DNA of 64,000 bases. It comes from Takakia lepidozioides (Eukaryota > Streptophyta > Takakiopsida > Takakiales > Takakiaceae). Under the pieces are notes generated by a model that did not search any database, was not told the DNA's origin, and saw nothing but the letters and a program-made list of their open reading frames with translations. Shown here one piece after another: positions 1 to 11,903 of the stretch (positions are counted from its first letter, which is position 1; each line of letters starts with the position of its first letter). The stretch is from positions 73,947,053 through 74,011,052 of the forward strand of contig CM060732.1 of the NCBI GenBank assembly GCA_030704615.1, given 5' to 3'. The position numbers and the translations under genes are program-made.

Positions 1-960
1 TGATCTTTTCTTGCGGGGAGCTCCTCTGGAAGCCATGGACAGAGGGCAAAAAAGCAGGAGAGGGAGGAGCGCGGATCGAACGTAACTGACGAAGGCTAGC
101 AGCAAGGACAAGCAGTAAGAGGAGCAAGCGAAGAGTGAGGATCGATGGCACCTTAAATATAATCACTGAGGAAGCAAGAGGAGGGAGCCGGGCCTGATCT
201 GCTCAGAGACGCAAATGCAATTGAAGACCCAGAGATTCTTGCGAAGGAAGTGAACACCGAGGGAGGTGAAATCAATACAAGCGGGAGTTTAGTGGGAGGG
301 CGGCGCAGCAAGAGCGCTGACAAACAGAGCAGAGCAGAGCGACAAAATGTGGTCTAACAGATTCCGAGGGGGAGCTAAACAGGTGAGGAGTTGCCAGTGA
401 TGCGGGCGGTGGAGTAAAACTTCAGGTTGGAGGAGCTGACATGCTGTCAAGAGGAGAGCGTTGCAACCTCGCAGGAGGATAGCGACAGAGAAGTAAGAGG
501 GGGGGGGGGTGCAGGGCAGGACTGCAGTCCTAGGGAACCATGAGAATAATGAGCCGCCCAGAGTTTGAGGGCTGGGGGGGAGGAGACGGCGATCAAGCAT
601 GCAGATTTAATAAGGAGGCGCATGTAGAGGGCCAACAAAGCAGGGTTAGCTGCCTGATGATTAGGGAGAAAGCACACTGGCTTGATTAGGACGTGGGGCG
701 CGAGAGGTAGGGTTAGCGAACTCAATGTTATATCGTATTTGAACCCATGTTTCGGAGACCAGCACACTGGCTAGGGTAGGACTTGTTGCACGAGAGAGGT
801 GCAGCAGAAGCAGGGAGGGAAGGGGCGATGTGAGCCTGCAGTAGCTGGAAAAATTTCTAAGTCCCAGGCTCGCCTCTCATCGCAAAACGCGGAGCTCCTC
901 CGGAGCGCCCCCCCCCCCCCCCCCGCGGCATCGAGCAGTTAGTTAGGCCAGATATGGCCT
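1..960. other. GA-rich non-coding stretch with a C homopolymer
   Basis: The plus strand is strongly purine rich, with many gagga/gagag tracts and a run of 17 C at 908-924. Open frames here are short and look like low-complexity artefacts: Pro/Leu/Ser-rich on the minus strand, with no domain and no splice logic. I see no gene. Confidence 0.5.
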
Positions 961-1184
961 GAGTCTTTTCTATGTTACTACTGTCATACTATATTATGGA
1001 AATTAAATATAATAAAAAATGATATGTCTTGAGGGTTTTATTTATTTTTTGCATAATTCCAAATAAACCTTCTCACTTGGTTCTCTTTTAAAATAAGAAT
1101 AAAATACATTTATTATAGATCATGTAATTGACCCTATTGATGCAGTGATATTAATAATAATATTTGACGCCTCCCCAAGGAAGC

Positions 1185-1320
1185 GTAAATTATGGCGTCT
1201 CTTCACCCCAGAGGGTTACTGCCTTCCGCTACGAAGGTGGACACCTTTGTGACACCAAGGGTGGATTGAACCCACAACCACTTCCGAGGTGGTATGTGCC
1301 CACTACCACTGATACAGCAA
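1185..1320 (-). repeat. possible tRNA-derived SINE, copy 1
   Basis: Read on the minus strand, this segment has an A-box-like stretch near 1294-1310 (TATCAGTGGTAGTGGG). About 35 bp further on is a B-box-like GGTTCAATCC near 1258-1270, the spacing of a tRNA promoter. The body that follows (1185-1247) matches 31959-32022 closely, including AAGGTGTCCACCTTC and CGGAAGGCAGTA, so it is a dispersed repeat. The tRNA origin is inferred from the two boxes only. No tail or target duplication was identified. Confidence 0.45.
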
Positions 1321-2437
1321 TACACTATGTGGGCATGGGGAAGGCATGCTGCCATTTGTCCAAGAAAAGGCTGGAAAGAGGGGGAAAGTGTAATTGTCTG
1401 CAAGGCCCATCAACTATCTGAAACTGAAGTTGGACCAAGTAAGGAAGAAATTAGATGAAAGAGTGTATCTCTAGGATTGAGTTTTGCCCCGCATGGGTGG
1501 GCATATGAACTTGGCTGTAAATTTCCTTGTAAATTGGAGTACCTCCCTGTCTGAAAAAACCCCATCCCACGGATTCCACGTTTTTGCCTTGGGAATACCG
1601 TGGAATACCATATTCCAGCTAAGTTTTCCCATCGACAGAATTTGCGTCTTATACAGCCATATGTTTAAGACAGGTTCCTCGTGCTCAAATCCTGCCTTGG
1701 CATGGGGCCAGGATTCACAAATCCCAGAAAACAATTGAGAAAAACTGCTCCATGATTCCCTTTTCCGGGTAAAAAGAAGAAGAAAAACAATGCCATAAAA
1801 AAAATCAGAGGCGTCCTTTCCTCTCTTGTGGTACTCTATCAAATGCATTTCTCCGAATTGTTCAAAAATTCCTTGCGAATTGCATGTTTCAATGGCTAGT
1901 TGTTACATAAAAAGTGGAATGTAAGATCCATGGGGCTTATGCAGAATACAAACTATGTTATGTATTATTCTTGACATTCAAGTGTGGTATGACTTGTGAC
2001 CTCAACTTTGTGAGTATAATTATTTTCAGGTTTCTCATACCGGGATTGTTGACTGATTCGGACTTTGCTAAAGGTGTGCGGAAATTGCGCAATTCTATGT
2101 ACACCCAATCTGGTACACAAGTGCTGTAGTGATGGACCACGACAAGCATTTTTATCAACAACAACCAACCCCCTCAACCAGCACATAACTTTTGTTGTGT
2201 TTGGTTTTGGAGGAGCTGTTTTGTCTCTAATCAAGAAAAAGAGGAGCAATGAAATAATTAACCAGCTTAATAGGCTGAGAAGAAGTGAAGAGGACTCGGT
2301 GCATTCTGTGTGGAACTGTTGCCAAAGCAAAGTCAAAGTTGGAGGACGATAGCAAACGGAGGAATCTGCGTCCTGTCGATAGAATCCCCCCACCTTCCCT
2401 CTCTCGCTCTTTCCCCATCAAGATTGCGCAGGTATCC
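1321..2437. other. upstream region of the PMP22-like gene
   Basis: No coding exon is recognisable. The frame that runs into the PMP22 start codon has no upstream ATG with family similarity. The promoter and 5' leader of the plus-strand gene presumably lie here, but no specific element could be assigned. Confidence 0.4.
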
Positions 2438-5400
2438 ATGGCGGAAATCGTGCAGCAAGCATGGCACCGCTACTTGCTGTCTCTGCAGCGGGAACCCCTG
2501 AAAACCAAAGTGAGGCCTTCAGCGTTTTTTTTTTCACCTCCTAAGGCGCTGAGTGTCAGTCGTTTGCAGTCTATGATTTCCGGGACTGTTGCAATGAGCT
2601 TTCTAATTTTTTTTTTGGCTGTGTTCTTTGGAAACTAAACGCATTCATGTGTGGACTGTTTCTTCCAAGTTGGCCATTCAGACGAATTTGTAACCTGGTG
2701 TGCTGGTTTTGGATCGGGTTGACTTACAGGATTTGCCAAAGAAAGAGAAGATAATTCTTTACCTTCTCAGTAAGGACATACTAAAAGAATGTGATGTTAG
2801 GTCCTCTCGTGTGTTATGAAGATTTCAGCATCTCTCGCATATACAAACACAGGAAGACGTACTGAACACTGATGGGTCACGGGAAAAAACCGTGGATCGA
2901 TACCTGAGGTAGATCAAAGTTTTTATGTCATCCATTTGGGAGTGCTATACAGAGTCTGCCAGCTCATGGGGGACATAGGCTTTGGCCAAAACGGAACCAC
3001 TGTATGACAGTCGTGGTGTCTTCCTGCTGCTTCTCGCTTGCGCTGTCCACGGAAGGCAGGAGGTCGTTTCTGTACGAAACGTAAAAGCTGGCTTGGCTTG
3101 GGATCGGGTGCAGGCATTAACAGCAGGTGTCTTGGCAGGATGCAGTGATATGTTTGCCCAAAAGTTGATGGGAGTGAAGAACCTGCAACTCAAGCGGTCT
3201 CTTTATATGTTTGTGAGTACTATTCCTGACCGCTGCTTGATTCTTTTTTATTTCTTGAAAGAGTTTGGTTGGCCACATTCTCATGTCTGTAAGCTGTTGG
3301 TCGACCCTTGTTTGAGAAATGGAAGCTGGAAGATATATTTATAGCTAGAAATTTGAGGTGAACTTTTTGGATTAATGGCATAATGTTTGTGCGCAGCTAT
3401 ATGGGCTACTGTATGGAGGGCCATTTGGGCATTTCTTTCATAAGCTGATGGAGAAGATCTTCCCCCCAAGCCGAGACACAAAAACTGTAGTCAGCAAGGT
3501 GATACTAGGCTGGAGTTTTAGTTTAGGCCATATTCTCTGCTGCCATGAGACGATTTAGGCTGTTTACAAGTTCTAATGTGGCAATGGAACCAAGTTTGCT
3601 CCTTTATTTGTTGGACACCCTAGGTGTGTGGCTCTGTCCATTTATGCTTGGAAATGTTAGGAATGTTTCCCTTTTGAGTCTATCTGAGCAGTGCTTTGTT
3701 CTCTGTAGTTCTTTGGGTAATTGAATTCATTCTTCTGTGTGGCTTTGGGCTAGATCACACCAGTAAACACATATGTTCACTGGTGCAGAGAAATGAAGAC
3801 ATGACATCATCCATTGCTTTATGGGTCACTTGAGCACTTCATTTGCTTTATGACTTCGTACTTGGGGTCTAAATCAGTTGCAAGGAGGCTGGTTGTTGAC
3901 AGGTACTTGTGGAGCAGCTTACATCGGGGCCTTGGAATAACTTCTTGTTCATGTTGTATGTGGGTCTAGTGATTGAAGGTCAGGATTCCACTTTCGCTTC
4001 AAGATGTTCCACAGAATGCCAGATTCTGTGTGGCTTTATGTCAGTATGGCAGAAGTCCTTGGTCAATGCTCTTTTAGTACTTATGTTTGCTTTCCTGGTC
4101 CCTTAGACTGTGAATAAAAGAAGGTAAAGACTTCAGAGCAAAAGCAGTCGCAGGGGGATGTTGTTGGGGTTTTTTCTCTTGCACTGTTTCCTCAATAAAT
4201 GTGGCTTGTAACAGTCATACATTTCAAAAAGTGGGTTTGGATCCATCTGACGGAGTCAATGACTGAGCACAAGACATTGCACCAAACTCTACACTCAAAG
4301 TTGGCAGACAATCAAAGACTAGAACATGTGCTGGCATCATCTACCAAATATCTCTCGCAAGATGCTTTGTACTTCACGTGTTGAAATCTGATGGAAGTTG
4401 ATGCTATTTGGGTTTCTTGTTGTGTTGGTGCGGGTGACAGGACGGCCGTGGAGTCTTGTGAAGAGCAAGCTTCGCACAGACTATCCCTTGGTGCAGTTGA
4501 ATGCTTGGAGGGTACTGACCCCATACTCACCTGTTTTCTCCCCTCCCCCTTCTTTCTCCCTCTCTGTCTCTGCTTTTCACCCTAGACTCAAGCTTTACGT
4601 TATAAAGCTTCTTTCTTTCTTTCTATTATTCTACGTATCTGGTCTCAGAACCCTGTATAGTTCCTTTTTCCTTTCTTGGATTGATTTTCTGGGCTACGTT
4701 CTGCCAGTTGACAGTCCAGGTTATCATTGTTGGGTGAACAAAAGGAGGTGGTTAATCCAAGGCCCTGATTGCTCTTTGCAAACAAGGTTCTATGTATGAG
4801 TTTCAGCTGTATGAGTCACTGCTGAGGATCAGGGTCACACATTAACAAATGACTGGATTGGTACAGGTATGGCCGTTGGTAGGGTTGATAAATTATCGCT
4901 ACTTGCCCATCCATTTGCGCGTCCTCTTCCATAACCTGGCGGCAGTCTGCTGGTGGGTGCAATTCTGGCAAATTTGAAGTTTTGGTTCTTGACCTAGCTT
5001 TTGTGCCTCTCAAATTTGGTGAAGGTCAGAGCTTGCAGGTCCTCAATGAGCTTTCAATAATGAAGTCTGTGGTCACAGTATACTGAGTCTCCTCCTGCAA
5101 CCTTGAAACAATGCTCTTTTATGGTATTCGGTACTTTACATCAGTTGGGATCCATAGTATACTTGTTGCTAGCAAATCAACTGTTCAATTTTCCATGGAC
5201 ATTGCACCACACTCTGAATGCCAAGAAGATAAAGCTGTTGGCTGGGTGTTAGTCTGCAGTAAGGGCTATTTGCTGACAATGTCTTCTATCATCTATGGAA
5301 AATACAGTCTAATTATGTAGAAAGTATTTAACCTTGTAAATCTGTCCTTCCATCTTAAACCTGTACTGCGGGAATTGTCTTTCAGAGTGACATGAGATGT

Positions 5401-5508
5401 TATGTACAGCTGCTCAACTCTCGCTTGTTGTTTGTTGTTGGATCTGATTGCAGGGGTACCTTTTTGATATTGCGGTCCCAGCCTACAGTGGTTAAAAAGG
5501 TTGCTTGA
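2438..5508 (+). CDS. PMP22: peroxisomal membrane protein PMP22 (Mpv17/PMP22 family)
   Basis: Seven exons: 2438-2509, 3114-3212, 3397-3498, 3903-3978, 4441-4511, 4867-4952 and 5454-5508. They join in phase across GT-AG introns into 186 residues, close to the roughly 190 of Arabidopsis PMP22. The N terminus has the family pattern WHRYLLSLQREPLKTK followed by LTAGVLAGCSD. Later come GPFGHFFHKL, PWNNFLFMLYVGLVIE, RPWSLVKSKLRTDYPLVQLN, and the signature W-P-x5-N-Y-x2-L-P in exon 6. Four membrane spans are expected. The family comprises small four-span proteins of peroxisomal or mitochondrial membranes, implicated in permeability. The closer resemblance to plant PMP22 favours peroxisomes. Exon 6 could be read on to a stop at 4975-4977, but splicing to 5454 restores the family C terminus (WGTFLILRSQ and a basic end), so I chose the spliced form. 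The ATG at 2438 fits the usual start. Confidence 0.88.
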
Positions 5509-6474
5509 TGAATTTATGCTCTCTTCCACGAGCATTGAGACTCAAGACTGTCTACAGTGGACAGCCTCTGCTTTTTGACAGGACATACAGGTTGCCCTGA
5601 AGGACTTCAAGGAGAGGTCATGATGCAAAGGTCATGATGCAAAAGTGGTGGCTCTGCTCTTTCGAATCCTGATTGTTACAAATGGGCTTTATGTAGGCCA
5701 CTGTGTTGGGTTGTACTTTAAGGGGTGAACAGGGTCCACTCGAATACTATGATACATATCTGGCTTTTTCACATCCTCCTTTCCAAGTTATTAGACTACA
5801 AGTTCCTGCATCATACCTTCAGGTGAAGAGACACCATAATTCGTACTTGCTTTGGCAGGAATTCACCTTTTGTGTTAGTCCCACACACTTGGATTACAGA
5901 AGGCCTGGCAGCAAAACATGCACTTGACATTGTCGCCCTCCTGGGCAAAGCAAATTCTACACAAAGCACGTTCCTGCCAAGCACTTGGGCAATTTTTACA
6001 GCTCATGTAGACAAATTTGTGGGAGGCCAAATATTGAATGGTTCCTCGAGGTCACATTAAGAGGTTTATCCAAATGTGACTGGTTGAGCCTAAAATCAGC
6101 ATTTGCACTAAAGTGATTTCTGGCATCTGGGACAACCAAGTAGCAAAATCCTACATTGATTCTGGCTATAGATGTTGCCATCCTGGATGGAGGCAGTCAA
6201 ATCTGCAGATAATCTTTCTTTCTGGTTAGGTAGTCTGTCAGCAATGCTGGGTCGAAATGTGTCCATGTGCGAAAGGAAATTTCCAAGATCCACAAGTCAA
6301 CAGTCAACACAGTTTATGTACAGACAGACAGCAGATTCAGCCAAAATTGGAATTGGAATTGGAATATGATCACAGTCAAATCCCTGGAATCTCAGAAGAT
6401 TAATGCACCAACATTGTGGCTGGCATGTCTGGTGTATGTGCATTTTCATGCCAGTAGCAAGGGGTCGCCCAGCT
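5509..6474. other. convergent intergenic region
   Basis: This separates the ends of the plus-strand PMP22-like gene and the minus-strand APD-like gene, so it should hold both 3' UTRs. A short (GGAATT)n-like run lies at about 6346-6366. No further exon was found. Confidence 0.5.
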
Positions 6475-9400
6475 TTAAGAGTCATAAATTTTGCGGACTT
6501 TGCCGATGGGTTGCCGACATATAGGGCACGTTGATGCATCTCCTCTTTGTATCCTGCCAGATGCCATGCCACAACCACATAATGAATATTAGTTGTCAAG
6601 GACTCCTGGCCCCCCTGAGGCATCTACTGCACATACTATCTTTTGGACCCAATCAGCCAACATTTGTCAACTACCCATCGGAACAAATCAACAGCCTCAA
6701 GAATCTTGCAGCAACAGTACAGTGATTTCTGTAATGGGCAACATGAGCAAGGACTATCACTGATACTATCACTCCAACTGTGTGACCTGTAATAAGCAGT
6801 TCATGCATCATACGAATGGGTTCTTTAGGAAGGTTTTCATGTACGATGGGGAAGAAGAAAGAGACGCACCTAAGGCCACAGGAGTAGCAGGTGCAGTGAT
6901 GGCCACAAGGATAAAAAAAACTGTCCTTCGGTGCATCCAAACACACAGAGCAAAGCTGTTCATCGGAGATGTTTTCTCCCTGCCCCACAACATACTCGCC
7001 CGGTGGACTGGAGGTTGGCAAACTTGGGGGATAGCTTTCTGTAGAAGGGCTAGGTGGTGTCTGTTCCTCCTGTGATGAAACCAGTGGAGCTTGCTCCAGA
7101 CTTCTGGGTGGTTGTCTGCCAAGGAATCCTGCTTTTAGGCCCCACACCACAAAGAATGCTGAAGCTAACAAACCTGCAAATACAAATCCATGTGCTCCTT
7201 CAAAGTTTGGATATATGAACTGCCATAATAACTAATCAACAAGTAAAATGCACAGAAACACGGGTTAGCTCCAAACTTGCAAGAGCACTCATAGCAATGA
7301 CTGTACCTTTGACTTATTGTGGGCTTCGCTCCACATGCAGGGTTTACCATTTACAGATTCAACCTGTCTCCATGTCTCCATCTAAATGTCCTCTTTAGAA
7401 TTTTTATGGCAAAGTTGATCAACAACCACAGGAGATAGGATTACCACCCGATTCAACATGATAGCAAGCCAAATGAACCTTACACTCTCTTCAACCTTGA
7501 AAAATCAAAACTTCATTACCCAATGTTTTCCAATCTAAACCCTAACCTGTATGAAGCCTTGGGAGTAAGAAGCACTACCACATACCCCAGAATAAGAGGT
7601 AGATTGCCCAGCGTGCCGCATATGACACCTCCACCTCCCACACATCCATTCCAAACTGCATTTGCCAATTCCAACTTAATAAGCCCTAGGACGTGCTGAC
7701 AAGAACCCCCAGTGTTCACATTAGCTCCAAGGCTTTGTAAAGAAAACTAGTTACAAAAGATCTTGATGATCTGACATGATATATCATATGTGTTCTGTGA
7801 GGAAATTAATGCAATTGATATGTAGCCATAGACAAATATATAGTAGTATAGGCCGCCTACTCCTATACGCCATAAACTAGATCAAAGGACTCGCTGCATT
7901 AGAGATGCAGCTAAATTGCATTTGCAATGCACGGTTTTGGTCCAGACCACTAGTTATGGTCCAGGCCACCATTTCCTAACCAGGAATAAAATAGTGTTTC
8001 CCATTTGATTCAAACGTTAGGAGAAAGATAGTACCTGTACCTCCTGATTGGGGGTTGTCAAAAGCACACAGCGGGAACCAGGAATCGGGAGAGGAAATAT
8101 ACAATGCTCTGACTCCACTGTCAAGGAGCACCTTTGATCTACCCCTTCAAGTGTGTAAAGCTTGCTGTGCAAGTTGAGATGCAAAGAAAACTGTTTCCCA
8201 GCCATCCAATCCACCTTATTTAAAAAATATGAGAGAACTTAATATCATTGTGGCGGGCCATAGACAAGAACCCATTCAGCCCATTATAGGTTCAGCCATC
8301 TCTTGCAGTCTTTGTATCTTGTGGGAGACCATCCTTCCTTCAAAGGTTGGGCTAGCACACCTTTCAGACACATGATGTAATAATCAACCTCCTTCAAGAG
8401 CAAAAATGGAGATCTCTCCATCCCTATTCCCCTTGAAACATAATTGAGGTTGACCACATCTCAGGAAGATGGAGCCACTACTAGTCAGTCTTCAGTTTAA
8501 GTGCAACACTCCATAGGGTGACATTACACCTAAATGAGCTATTAGCAACCATAAGAAGGCAGAAAAAGTTTCGTGTTCCAACATGGGACCAAATTGCACA
8601 CTCCCATGTAGATCTCTGCATAAAAATCAAAGTTTTGCTATACAACACACCTGAACCTCATGATGATTGAAATTGCCGAAGGCAACATAGTACTCATCAT
8701 CTTTGTCTGCCTTAAAATCTACGGATCCACTACCTGCACACCAGACAGCCTAAGTCAGTCAAGAGAGAGGGGCACCAACTCCATGGGATTGACAACTTTT
8801 TGTTACAAACAATGCCTTCAATCACCACTGTCTGAGCTGGACCAATCTTGGTAGACACATAATCCAATACAACTCTCATGGTGCTGGATACCTAGGGTCA
8901 ACAACATGTGGCTTATTTCCTCTGCAGAATTTGAGTGGTGATGGACATCGTTTAAACCTCACCCCTTCCTCAGTAACATGGCAAGGAAGGTCACTTACCA
9001 TGGATACGATACCATTGTATTGACGTACTAGGATTACTAGGATCATCAATCCACTCCTTCAGACCATCTTTTCCTGCCATTCCTCACCACCTGCTGTCAG
9101 TGAATTTTCACTATTATTTATAATGCTCGGATGGAGTCTTACATGACGTCCCTACATTATCTTGAGATGCCACATCCACAGAGAGAACAAGGGGTCGTTG
9201 CAAAGGCACAATCACGGCCCCTTGGTCATTTCTTACAACCAGACAAACCTCCACTGCTGTCTCACTAGGAAAAACCATACATTAGCTTTGTGAATTCAAG
9301 CCATAGCATCTGAAGAAATGCTCAGGTCAGGCATTCAGAGAGGCAAGCATTTTACCTCGTAATATTGCAAGCACCAAAGTGTCTTGTGCAGATCCCTTTA

Positions 9401-11255
9401 TATCGTGCACCAAATCAAAAGAGGAGCCGTTGTTCAGCCAAAATGCCCACTCCTGCCATCAACCAGGAACACCAGATGAACATCCCCAACTTCGAACCAC
9501 CCATTCAAAACGTGTTATTCGCCAATGGATACTAATCATTGGAGATGTGATGCATCCAAAAGGCACAAGCATGTTAGGCATTGTGGTGGGTCATCTAGAG
9601 AGTGACAAACCACAAATGTACACAGTGCTCCCCGTCTATTTCTCCATCTTTGCAAATGGGTTTGTGCCATGGAGGTAATAGGGAGATACCATAGAGACTG
9701 AATCATAAACCTTTCCAATCCACATGGCTAGTGCATGATTCTTACTTGGTGGTGCCTCTCATCAACAGTTGATTCATACGACTCAGCCCAGTCGATGGAG
9801 CGAGTCAAAGCTGGCTGCTTTGGGAAAGAGTACAGCACCACGCCTGGGTCTTTTAAATTTCGTATCTGCACCATGCATATTTCCCTTTTCGTGAGAGAAT
9901 ATCCTCAACGACTGGGAACATCCAAGGATTTCACTGGAACTGTGACGAAATCACTGGACCGTTACGGATTGGCCAAACACCACTGCAATTTTCTTCAACA
10001 ACTCACGCATTACATTGGTTCTCCAATCAAGCCATGATAGAGCAGCAAGGCTGTCTTTTGGTTGCAAGCATCCTAAACTAGTAATGTCTCCTGATTTGAT
10101 TTAGTGGCCTGAAGCAATCACAAGCCTGTTAAGTCCGAGTTATCTCATCAGTCCAACAGAAATTTTTGTTACCCAGAGAAGACAGTGGGCAGGAGAAGTT
10201 AATTTGATGTCCAACCTTGATTTCCTTCACTAAGACAGCCTTGGCCATTAACATTCTCGAAGAATTCTGTCCCAATTCTAGCTCCTCTGATTTATACAGA
10301 GCTAACAGCATCCACATGGAAACTATGACCCATCTCCCCATGATGCTCAAGCATTAGATTACAGGAGCAAGCACATGCAATAAAGACAGAGGGACAGAAT
10401 CATAGCTATAGCGTCCTATGGCATATCCAGATACACCATCAAGAACCAGTCAGTCATCACTAAACTAAAATATCACATTCTGATATTATCAGGAAGATCT
10501 CATCTGAGTTGATATTGCACAGATTAGGATTTATAATAAAGACACAATACTTGAGTGAACCACTGAATATCCTAGGACCTTCTGATGTGCCACTTCCACG
10601 CCCTTCATACTGTCTTTGCCTCAGGACGTTTTGTCCTGCTCCATTGCGTGTTGCACTCATACAACCAGGCTATGATTTATATAGTATTTTTAATGCTGGA
10701 TTATTTTGCTGGTAGGTTGGTATAATCAACGCCACTGTCCGAGTAACTACTAATAACTACACATTGCACCCACCAGCTCCCCTCTGCCAGGAGCCACCAT
10801 TCAGTCAAATACTTCCGTGAGTTACATGGCAATAGGATCCTCCTGAAAGGCCAAAGGTCGCCAAGGCTATCCATTCGGAACAACCGGCCTTGTGTAGAGC
10901 AAAAGCTGCTTCCTGGAATTTTGAAAACTTGGCATCCACCACATTGGTACATAATCGAATGTATCAAAGGAAGGTGCAAAAGTATACTAGACTACATACC
11001 AAAGAACAGGAAGAGAGCGACCACGATGAAGATACCAAAGCCACATGATACATCTTCTCGTTGCCTCCGAATTAAATCTCCCCTCCATTGCCTCTGATAG
11101 TGCGTATTAGACGAGTCAATGTAGGTGGGAGGATAAAATTGGTTATGATGATCGTGGTGATGGTGGGAGCCAGCAGTGTCAAACGCTCCTGATCCACCAT
11201 CGTGACTGAAGGCTGCCACCTCCCCTCCATCAAAGGCACCCCCGCCATCCCCCAT
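6475..11255 (-). CDS. APD-type RING-HC E3 ubiquitin ligase
   Basis: Ten exons on the minus strand: 11255-11000, 10286-10216, 9865-9746, 9452-9356, 9073-8999, 8733-8651, 8214-8041, 7381-7348, 7173-6870 and 6553-6475. All join in phase to give 430 residues. The N-terminal exon is Gly/His rich (a HHHHDHH run) and ends in a membrane segment (FGIFIVVALFLFF). The middle matches the lumenal part of the APD (Aberrant Pollen Development) family: LGQNSSRML, DPGVVLYSFPKQPAL, EWAFWLNNGS, LKEWIDDPSNPST, YYVAFGNFNHHEV. A second hydrophobic segment (LLASAFFVVWGL) precedes the C-terminal RING, with CSVCLD, PCGHHCTCYSC and CPICRQPIGKVRKIY. APD ligases act on endomembranes; Arabidopsis members affect male gametophyte development. 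The 34-nt exon 7381-7348 is the least certain piece; it was chosen because it restores phase. Confidence 0.85.
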
Positions 11256-11903
11256 GCCCTAAACCAAACTTCGTTCTTCGAGACTACAGCTCTCAATTTC
11301 ATCAGGATACCTTTGGCAAGTTTCTCACTCCCTCAATCGATCTCTGTTAGTCTTTGATCCTTGCAAAGTTCTCTTATTTTAATCATTTGTAAACTCCTCC
11401 TCGAAGTGAAAGTGTGACATTGTGTCCACTGAGAATTTTTCAGTTTATTTAAAGCTGCCGCCGACCCTTCCTCCCTCCTCTCTTCGGCCTTCATCTCTTC
11501 GGATACGAAGAGTGCACTCTAGACTACAATACAGTTTCCATTCACAGAGTGAATCGTCCATTCACGATTCTTATCATCCATCCACATTGGGGTCTGACGT
11601 GGTGGTTTAGGAACCTCAAGTGAGACCTCGATGTCCGACATTGCAAATTTTTGGTTTCAATTTCATTTTTGAGATCCTTAATGAGGTGTCGAACGGGGGT
11701 GGACTGAAACGAGCGGCAATTTTTGAACAAGACGAGAGGCCAAGGTATTGCCCGTTTGCGTTGTGTGTGTGAGAGAGAGAGAATGAAATGAAATGGTGCT
11801 TTATGCTTTATTGTACTGCGCGAGAGGGCGAGTGAGGAACGCTTTGATGCCTGATGTAGGGCATTAAGAAGTAAGTGAGGGGAGTGAGGTATCCGCAGTA
11901 GTC
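11256..11903. promoter_or_regulatory. shared divergent promoter region (APD-like / kinesin-7)
   Basis: Only 648 bp separate the start codons of the two divergently transcribed genes, so both promoters and 5' leaders must lie here. It has TC-rich stretches near 11455-11510 and a GT/GA run at 11763-11782. A small remnant of the hairpin-tailed LINE (11782-11804, ATGAAATGAAATGGTGCTTTAT) sits about 100 bp before the kinesin ATG. No TATA box could be assigned with confidence. Confidence 0.5.

Noticed and set aside
289-767. Two overlapping minus-strand open frames of about 105 codons
   Set aside because: Pro/Leu/Ser-rich translation of a purine-rich tract, no domain, no splice partners, overlapping frames.
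4867-4977. Reading the sixth PMP22 exon straight to TGA at 4975-4977
   Set aside because: Splicing at 4952 to 5454 gives a C terminus that matches the family (WGTFLILRSQ) and the usual length, whereas read-through does not.
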